DNA of 64,000 bases from DATCKG01 sp036562385 (lineage in GTDB: Bacteria; Bacillota; Sulfobacillia; Symbiobacteriales; Symbiobacteriaceae), in contig DATCKG010000045.1 in NCBI GenBank assembly GCA_036562385.1, positions 23,241-87,240 of the forward strand, in the 5' to 3' direction. This document shows positions 58,542-64,000 of this stretch, in pieces. Every line of letters begins with the position of its first letter. Position 1 is the first letter of the stretch. The notes beneath the pieces are model-generated. The model worked only from the letters and a program-made list of their open reading frames with translations, ran no database searches and was not told where the DNA came from. A program made the position numbers and the translations under genes.

Positions 58542-59909
58542 TTGAACCAGGAGCTGATGGAGGTTCGGGACCAGGTCACGCTTCTGCTGAAGGCGCAGCA
58601 GACCGAACAGGTGGCAGGTCTCCTGGCTGCGGTGCACCCTGCCGATCTGGCCGAACTGCTTAAGGAATTTGACCCTTCCGAGCGGGCCATGATTCTGGCG
58701 CAGTTGCCTGCTGAGCTGGCGGCCGAGACCATCTCCGAGATGGAGCCGGAGGATCAGGTTGCCCTCCTGCGCGCTCTTGGCCGGGAACGGGCAGGCCATA
58801 TTCTGCAGCAGATGTCCGTGGACGATGTGGCCGACCTGGTGGGCGAACTGCCCCCGGATCAGGCCCGGTCGCTTCTGCAGTGGATGGACCGGGAGGACGC
58901 CGCGGACGTTCAGGAACTGCTGGAGTTCCCCCCGGATAGCGCCGGCGGTCTGATGACCACGGAGTATATCGCCGTGCCGGCTTCGATGTCCGTCCAGAGC
59001 GTCATCGAGGAGCTGCGCCGGCTGGCGCCGGACGTGGAAACACCCTATTACGTGTATGTCGTCAATGAACAGAACCAACTGGTAGGCGTCCTATCCCTGC
59101 GGGATCTGATCATTACCAACCCGGAGACGCCGGTCCGGGAGATCATGCGGACGCAGGTGGTCTCCGTGAGACTGCTGGACGATCAGGAACAGGTGGCCCG
59201 GATCGTCAGCCGGTACAACCTGCTGGCCGTTCCCGTGGTGGACGATGCCGGGCGTCTTCGGGGGATTGTCACGGCCGACGACGTCATGGACGTCATGGAA
59301 GAGGAGGCCACCGAAGACATCTACCGGGCCGCGGGCGTGGGGGAGGAGGAGCAGGACCTCGATCCCTACGGCCATATTTGGGAAGCGATCCGTTCCCGGT
59401 TGCCGTGGCTGCTGGGCCTGCTGTTCCTCTCCATGATCTCCGGCAAGGTGATTGAGCACTTCAACAACCTGATGGCCGCGGCCGGCGCCCTCTCCTTCTT
59501 CATTACCACCATGGCCGGCGGATCGGGCAACGCCGCAACCCAGTCGTTGACCGTGGTGGTGCGGGGCCTCGGCACCGGCGAAATCCAGCCCTCTCAGGTG
59601 CTGCGGGTGCTGTGGCGCGAGGTCCGGGTGGGCCTGGTGGTCGGTGCCGTGTGCGGTCTGGTGATCGGGCTGATCGGCCTGATCGTGCACCACAACCTGC
59701 TGGTGGGCGTCATCGCGGGCCTGGCGCTCTTCGTAAATCTCACCCTGGCCAAGGCTGCCGGCGCGCTGGTGCCGTTTCTGATGGTCAGCCTGGGGTTGGA
59801 TCCCGCCGTGGCTTCCGGCCCCTTCATCGCGACCATCACCGACACCACCAGCATGCTCATTTACTTCAACATTGCCGCTGCCGTACTGCGTCATGCCGGA
59901 TTGCAGTGA
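58542..59909 (+). CDS. mgtE: Magnesium transporter MgtE
   Basis: 455-residue Mg2+ channel/transporter: N domain (about 1-130, helical repeats such as LAELLKEFDPSERAMILAQL), tandem CBS domains (about 135-255) that sense cytosolic Mg2+, and five membrane helices (about 285-450) with AAGALSFFITTMAGGSGNAA near the pore. TTG 58542 is chosen because GGGGAGG ends eight bases before it; GTG 58533 would overlap the Shine-Dalgarno. A TAAAAT -10-like element (58292-58297) gives a leader of about 240 bases. Confidence 0.94.
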   Translation: MNQELMEVRDQVTLLLKAQQTEQVAGLLAAVHPADLAELLKEFDPSERAMILAQLPAELAAETISEMEPEDQVALLRALGRERAGHILQQMSVDDVADLVGELPPDQARSLLQWMDREDAADVQELLEFPPDSAGGLMTTEYIAVPASMSVQSVIEELRRLAPDVETPYYVYVVNEQNQLVGVLSLRDLIITNPETPVREIMRTQVVSVRLLDDQEQVARIVSRYNLLAVPVVDDAGRLRGIVTADDVMDVMEEEATEDIYRAAGVGEEEQDLDPYGHIWEAIRSRLPWLLGLLFLSMISGKVIEHFNNLMAAAGALSFFITTMAGGSGNAATQSLTVVVRGLGTGEIQPSQVLRVLWREVRVGLVVGAVCGLVIGLIGLIVHHNLLVGVIAGLALFVNLTLAKAAGALVPFLMVSLGLDPAVASGPFIATITDTTSMLIYFNIAAAVLRHAGLQ

Positions 59910-60001
59910 ACTGCCCGCAGGAGTGGGGTAGACTGGTACCGTTGGCACGCGCTGGATCGTCTAATGGGCAGATGCATCTGCTCTTGGGAGGTGGAGCATC
60001 T

Positions 60002-61063
60002 ATGCCTCATCTGTTTGAGCCCTTTACGCAGCGGTCCATGACGCTACGCAACCGTATCGTCATGTCGCCGATGTGCATGTACTCGGCCGGAACCGATGGC
60101 GTGGCCAACGATTGGCACCTGGTCCACCTGGGTTCCCGGGCAGTGGGCGGCGTCGGCCTCATTATTGCCGAGGCGACGGCTGTGGAGCCTCGGGGCCGGA
60201 TTTCCGAGGCCGATCTGGGACTGTGGAATGACCGGCAGGCCGAAGCGTACGAGCGGGTGGTGCGCTTCTGCCATCAGCATGGCGCGGCGTTCAGCATCCA
60301 ATTGGCTCACGCCGGCCGCAAGGCCTTTACCGACAAGAAGGGCTTCGGACCCGAACAGCCGGTAGCCCCCAGCGCCCTGCCCTACCGGGAGGATTGGCGG
60401 ACCCCGGCTGAACTGGACCGGGAAGGCATCGACCAGATCGTGGCCGCGTTCGGCGCCGCCGCCCGCCGGGCCGGGGAGATCGGCTGTGACAGCGTGGAGA
60501 TCCACGCCGCCCACGGGTATCTGATCCATGAGTTCCTGTCACCCCTCTCCAACCACCGCACCGACGAGTACGGCGGGTCGCTGGAGAATCGGGCCCGCCT
60601 GCTGAAGCGGGTGTGGGAGGCCGTCCGGGCCGCGTTCCCCGCCGATCGGCCCGTGTGGGTGCGCATCAGTGCCACGGATTGGGTGGAAGGCGGCTGGGAC
60701 ATCGAGCAGTCGGTGGCCCTCTGCCACATGATGAAGGAGTGGGGCGTCGATCTGGTGGACGTCTCCAGCGGCGGCAACTCACCGCTGCAGCACATTCCGA
60801 ATATCGGCCCTGGCTACCAGGTGCCCTTTGCCGAGCGGATCCGGCGGGAGGTGGGCATCCCCACCGGCGCCGTGGGTCTCATCACCCAGGCGGAGCAGGC
60901 CGATGAGATCATCCGCAGCGGCAAGGCCGATGTGGTGCTGCTGGGCCGCGAGCTACTGCGCAACCCTTACTTCCCGCTCGCGGCTGCCCACCAGCTCGGC
61001 CACGAGATCCAGTGGCCCTTCCAGTACGAGCGGGGTCGGTTCCCGGCACCGGCCCGGAAATAG
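60002..61063 (+). CDS. namA: NADPH dehydrogenase of the old yellow enzyme family (NamA/YqjM-like)
   Basis: 353-residue FMN flavoprotein that reduces activated C=C bonds. N-terminus RIVMSPMCMYSA (Cys of the YqjM class), QLAHAGRKA, EIHAAHGYLIHEFLSPLSN (substrate His pair replaced by the His-Asn form) and GAVGLIT are family blocks. Slightly longer than the 338 of YqjM. GGGAGGTGG precedes ATG. Monocistronic, terminator follows. Confidence 0.93.
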   Translation: MPHLFEPFTQRSMTLRNRIVMSPMCMYSAGTDGVANDWHLVHLGSRAVGGVGLIIAEATAVEPRGRISEADLGLWNDRQAEAYERVVRFCHQHGAAFSIQLAHAGRKAFTDKKGFGPEQPVAPSALPYREDWRTPAELDREGIDQIVAAFGAAARRAGEIGCDSVEIHAAHGYLIHEFLSPLSNHRTDEYGGSLENRARLLKRVWEAVRAAFPADRPVWVRISATDWVEGGWDIEQSVALCHMMKEWGVDLVDVSSGGNSPLQHIPNIGPGYQVPFAERIRREVGIPTGAVGLITQAEQADEIIRSGKADVVLLGRELLRNPYFPLAAAHQLGHEIQWPFQYERGRFPAPARK

Positions 61064-61080
61064 ACATGCGCAAGGAAAAT

Positions 61081-61120
61081 GCCCCGGGTAACGGCACGAG
61101 CCGTACTCCGGGGCGTTTTT
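61081..61120 (+). terminator. Terminator after namA
   Basis: GCCCCGG (61081-61087) pairs with CCGGGGC (61108-61114), with inner ACGGC / GCCGT pairing, followed by G and TTTTT. Confidence 0.85.
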
Positions 61121-61252
61121 GTGTGCTTGACAAGGTCCGTCGCGCTGCAATTCCTCGCAAGCGAAATTTTTCGTGTCCCGGAAGGAATTTCAACTATCAC
61201 ATACGAAATATCCGACTAGGTTCCTAAACATAATTAAGAAAGTGAGCTGACC

Positions 61253-62386
61253 ATGCGACTGTCTGGGCGCCCTCAACTGATGCGCAGCATCAACCGAACG
61301 TTGGTCCTCGACCTGCTGATGGAACGGGGGCCCCTATCCAGGGCCGAACTGGCCGCCGCCTCCGGCCTCAGCGCACCGGCGGTTTCCCGGGCTGTGGCGG
61401 ACCTGATGGCCGAGGGGCTGGTAGTGGAGGTGGGTGCCGGTTTATCGTCCGGAGGCCGCAGGCCCATCCTGCTGGATGTTAACCCGGAGGCGGGAGCGTT
61501 CCTGCTCCTGGACATCCGCCCCCACCGCATCACCGCCGCCGTGTCCGGGCTGGACGGGCAGATTGTCGATCGCACGGAGCGACCCACCCGTGCGCGGGGA
61601 CGGGCGCTGGTGGATCAAGTCCTGGCTCTGGCCGCCGAAGTGCGGACGCGGATCCGCCGGCCGCTGCGGGGATTGGGGGCGACGGTACCGGGGGTCTGCC
61701 TGGACGGAGTGGTGGACCAGGCCCCAGCCCTGGATTGGCAGGATGTTCCGCTGGCGGACGAACTTCAGTCCACCATCGGTTGCCCGGTCTACTTGGAAAA
61801 CGATGTAAACGCCCTGGTCCTGGGCGAGCAGTGGCAAGGGGCCCTCAGCGGCTGCCAGAACGCTGTGGGCGTGGTGATCGGCTCAGGTGGCGTGGGCGCC
61901 GGCATCCTGATTGGCGGCCGCCTTTACCAGGGCCGGGACGGAGGAGCCGGTGAGATCGGTTCCTGGTGGCTGGGGCCGGTGGGCCCGGACCAGCTTTTGG
62001 AGGATCTCACCTCGGTGACCGCCTGGGCCCGTCAGTGGGCTGAGTCCCGAGGGGAGGCGGTGGTTCGTGCGCCGTTGGACAACTTCCTGGCATCGCTGAA
62101 AGCCCGGGACTCCAGTGCGCTGGCTGTTCTGGAGCGCGTCACGGGCTTTCTGAGCGCTGCGGTGGCAAACCTGGTGACGGTCCTGAATCCGGAACTGGTG
62201 GTGTTGGGCGGGGAGGTGCTGCTGATTGGTGACCTGCTCATCCCGGCCCTCGAGACCGCCATCCGGAGGCACTGCCCGTACCCCACCGAGGTGGTGCCGG
62301 CCCGGCTTGGGGAAGACGGAGCGCTGCTGGGCCTTGTCCGGGGGCTTCTGGATCAGTCACGCAACACGGTGACCTTTGTAGAGTAA
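61253..62386 (+). CDS. ROK-family transcriptional regulator (NagC/XylR-like)
   Basis: 377 residues: N-terminal winged helix (LSRAELAAASGLSAPAVSRAV, quoted residues 24-44 in part), then an ROK sugar-kinase-like domain with LGATVPGVCLDGVV, ENDVNALVLGEQW and GVVIGSGGVGAGILIGG. The ROK zinc-binding CxCGxxGC motif is absent; the equivalent place reads GEIGSWWLGPVG. It probably controls the following SIS-domain and sugar-binding genes. Upstream AT-rich DNA has CGAAATTTTTCG (61162-61173), a possible operator. Confidence 0.88.
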   Translation: MRLSGRPQLMRSINRTLVLDLLMERGPLSRAELAAASGLSAPAVSRAVADLMAEGLVVEVGAGLSSGGRRPILLDVNPEAGAFLLLDIRPHRITAAVSGLDGQIVDRTERPTRARGRALVDQVLALAAEVRTRIRRPLRGLGATVPGVCLDGVVDQAPALDWQDVPLADELQSTIGCPVYLENDVNALVLGEQWQGALSGCQNAVGVVIGSGGVGAGILIGGRLYQGRDGGAGEIGSWWLGPVGPDQLLEDLTSVTAWARQWAESRGEAVVRAPLDNFLASLKARDSSALAVLERVTGFLSAAVANLVTVLNPELVVLGGEVLLIGDLLIPALETAIRRHCPYPTEVVPARLGEDGALLGLVRGLLDQSRNTVTFVE

Positions 62387-62404
62387 CGGAAAGGGGTAAA
62401 CATC

Positions 62405-63487
62405 ATGGCGGAGCGATCCCTCTTTGAAGCCGATGTACGGGCCCAGCCTGAGGCATTCCGGATGTTGGCAACAGGGGGGCCCGACCGGTGGGAGAAAGTC
62501 CTGGATGCAATGGCCCGGTCTCCCGAAGGAGGCTGCACGCTGCTGGTGGGCATGGGTAGCTCGTACATGGCCGCCACGGGTGCCGCCGTTTCGTGGTCAG
62601 CCTGGGGTGTGCCTGCCAGGGCGGAACTGGCTTCCGACCTCCTGCACTACGGTGCAGGCCTCATCGGGCCTCGCGATCGGGTCATTCTCATCTCCCAGTC
62701 CGGAGCCAGCGTAGAGGTGGTCAAGCTGGCGGATCAGCTTCGGGATCAAGGCATCCCGCTGACCGCGGTGGTGAACCGGGCCGACTCACCGCTGGCAGGC
62801 AAGGCGCAAGCCGTGTTTACGATGGAGCTTCCCCCTGATCACGGGGTGGCTGTCAAGTCGTTCGGCGGCACGCTTCTCACGCTGCTTTACCTGGGGTATC
62901 GCCTGGCCGGCGGTCCGGCACGAGATTGGTCGGAGCGGGCGCTGGCCGTGGCATCTGCTCTCGAAGAAGCCATGGCTGCCGGCGCAGTGTGGCGCGCACT
63001 CGGGGCGGACCTTGCCCGCCGGCCAGCACAGCCTGCCGTGGTCACGCTGGCCAGAGGTCCGCTGTTGGCGGGAGCGAGGGGGGCAGCCCTGCTCTGCAAT
63101 GAGGTGGCCAAGGTACCGGCCTGGTGCGAGGAGGCCGGCGAGTTCCGGCACGGCATTGTGGAGATGTGCGATGAGCGGGTGGCAGCCGCCGTCATGATTG
63201 CCGCAGGCTCCGGGGCAGACCTGCAGCTTTCCCTGGCGGCAGAACTGCAGCCTACCGGTGCTTTGGTGCTCGCCGTTGCGCCGCCCGCGTATGCCGGGGC
63301 CGCCTCTGCGGCGGGCGCCCGGGTGTTGGAGGTGCCGGACGTGCCCGAGGACTACGCTTCGCCTCTGTACGTGTTGCCTTTCCAGTGGCTCACCCTCGGG
63401 TGGGCCGAAACCCGGGGAATCAGGCCCGGCCAGTTCCGGTACATCCCGGGGGTCATCACATCGGAAACGGGAGGCCGCCGCTCCTAG
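62405..63487 (+). CDS. SIS-domain sugar isomerase/deglycase-like protein
   Basis: 360 residues with two SIS domains as in GlmS C-terminus, AgaS and FrlB. The first has LLVGMGSSYMAATGAAVSW and ILISQSGASVEVV (phosphosugar-binding Ser pair); the second spans about 195-340. No glutaminase domain, so it is not GlmS itself. The substrate, perhaps an amino-sugar or fructosamine phosphate, is open. GGAAAGGGG precedes ATG; 18 bases after the ROK gene. Confidence 0.87.
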   Translation: MAERSLFEADVRAQPEAFRMLATGGPDRWEKVLDAMARSPEGGCTLLVGMGSSYMAATGAAVSWSAWGVPARAELASDLLHYGAGLIGPRDRVILISQSGASVEVVKLADQLRDQGIPLTAVVNRADSPLAGKAQAVFTMELPPDHGVAVKSFGGTLLTLLYLGYRLAGGPARDWSERALAVASALEEAMAAGAVWRALGADLARRPAQPAVVTLARGPLLAGARGAALLCNEVAKVPAWCEEAGEFRHGIVEMCDERVAAAVMIAAGSGADLQLSLAAELQPTGALVLAVAPPAYAGAASAAGARVLEVPDVPEDYASPLYVLPFQWLTLGWAETRGIRPGQFRYIPGVITSETGGRRS

Positions 63488-63540
63488 CGGCGACCCGTTG
63501 GTAAGCCCATCATGAATTTCATGCAGAAGGGGGTTCCGAC

Positions 63541-63963
63541 ATGAAACGCGTCACCGGTTGGCTTCTCGTGGTGATCCTGCTCCTCGGTTTGACTGCATGC
63601 GCCAGAGGTCAACAGCCCCAAACCCCCGGTACCGAAAATGGCCAGCTAACCCTGCGGATGCTGACCATGAAGCAAGCTGCCTACAGTGACCAGAGCATCC
63701 AGGAGATGGTCAGGCAGTTTGAGGAACAGCATCCCAACATCAAAGTGGACGTGACGTTCGTTCCCTATGAGTCCCTCCACGACAAGATTGTCACCGACCA
63801 GGCGTCCGGAAGCGGCGAATACGACGTGGTGCTGGTAGATGCGTATTCCGGACGGATTCGACCACTCATTCCGGTCGAATCCGTCCGCTTGTTACGATTG
63901 AAATCGACCACCCGTTCCGACGGAACTCGTCCACTCATTCCGGTCCAAATCGACCATCTCTAG
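63541..63963 (+). pseudogene. Sugar-binding lipoprotein gene, truncated by repeat-rich DNA
   Basis: Begins as a family 1 solute-binding lipoprotein: signal peptide with lipobox LTAC (Cys20), then NGQLTLRMLTMKQAAYSDQS and EQHPNIKVDVTFVPYESLHD, as expected. After residue 101 (YDVVLVDA) the frame leaves family-like sequence and runs through repeats to TAG 63963, giving 140 residues instead of about 420. AGAAGGGGG precedes ATG. The likely cause is an insertion-sequence end starting near 63845. A functional truncated product is unlikely. Confidence 0.65.
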
Positions 63964-64000
63964 GCTTAGAGCGAAGCGGCATGGGCAATCATCACAGGGT
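63845..64000. mobile_element. Probable insertion-sequence terminus (IS21-like repeats), continuing beyond window
   Basis: Repeat-rich segment that interrupts a sugar-binding gene. It has a perfect 15-bp inverted repeat (63849-63863 with 63873-63887), a 15-base direct repeat CCACTCATTCCGGTC (63862-63876 and 63931-63945), and AAATCGACCA twice (63901-63910, 63947-63956). Multiple short terminal repeats of this kind are typical of IS21-family ends. No transposase lies within the window, so the family is a guess. Confidence 0.5.

Noticed and set aside
1..64000. tRNA or rRNA genes
   Set aside because: I scanned the intergenic gaps for cloverleaf-like patterns with GTTCGA-type T loops and found none that I could support.

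Overview
The window reads as a GC-rich, endospore-forming Firmicute. The order lepA-hemW-(CYTH)-hrcA-grpE-dnaK-dnaJ-prmA-rsmE, then mtaB, HIT, rpsU, yqeY, nfeD, floA, yqfC, yqfD, phoH, yqfF, ybeY, dgkA, cdd and era is the classic Bacillus/Clostridia core block. SpoIIP, YqfC and YqfD mark a sporulator. Strong Shine-Dalgarno sites, many GTG/TTG starts and high GC suggest a Symbiobacterium-like lineage; this is an inference from style and gene order, not a search result.

Layout. (1) 1-5748: sugar-utilisation cluster with the end of a GH15 glucoamylase-like enzyme, a LacI regulator and a MalEFG-type importer (binding lipoprotein plus two permeases, no ATPase gene here). (2) 5848-12584: ComEC DNA-uptake channel, two sugar-acid aldolases facing outward from a 440-bp gap that holds strong interleaved inverted repeats, a NagD-type HAD phosphatase and a membrane-anchored alkaline-phosphatase-like protein. 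(3) 12713-17332: holA, rpsT, two small hypotheticals, greA, spoIIP and a small membrane protein in the yqxA position. (4) 17394-29071: an XRE regulator facing lepA, then hemW, a CYTH protein and the HrcA/CIRCE-controlled heat-shock operon through rsmE. (5) 29224-34956 (minus strand): a complete Opp/Dpp peptide importer. (6) 35536-39981: orphan NarL-type response regulator, mtaB, ddl, HIT hydrolase, rpsU, yqeY. (7) 40089-42899: a four-cluster ferredoxin and a molybdopterin oxidoreductase with its own promoter. (8) 42926-58214: nfeD, floA, an unknown protein, a second unknown on the minus strand, pyruvate:ferredoxin oxidoreductase, and the yqfC-to-era block. (9) 58335-63480: mgtE behind a long leader, an OYE-family dehydrogenase, a ROK regulator and a SIS-domain protein. 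(10) 63541-64000: a sugar-binding lipoprotein gene that breaks off after about 101 codons into repeat-rich sequence resembling an insertion-sequence end.

How they work together. Heat-shock genes are tied together by HrcA acting on a perfect CIRCE before grpE and a degenerate CIRCE before hrcA itself. The sugar clusters at both ends pair a regulator with a lipoprotein-dependent importer. The peptide importer and pyruvate:ferredoxin oxidoreductase fit a peptide/pyruvate-based heterotrophic metabolism.

The most interesting non-coding element is the mgtE leader. A 57-codon upstream ORF with a near-perfect ribosome binding site and an acidic/proline-rich start ends one base before a hairpin that buries the mgtE ribosome binding site. 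A segment inside the upstream ORF can pair with the hairpin's left arm. This looks like a candidate leader-peptide Mg2+ switch, distinct from the M-box usually associated with mgtE. Other notable signals are the pseudoknot-capable repeats at 9177-9227 and a consensus promoter followed at once by a terminator before greA.
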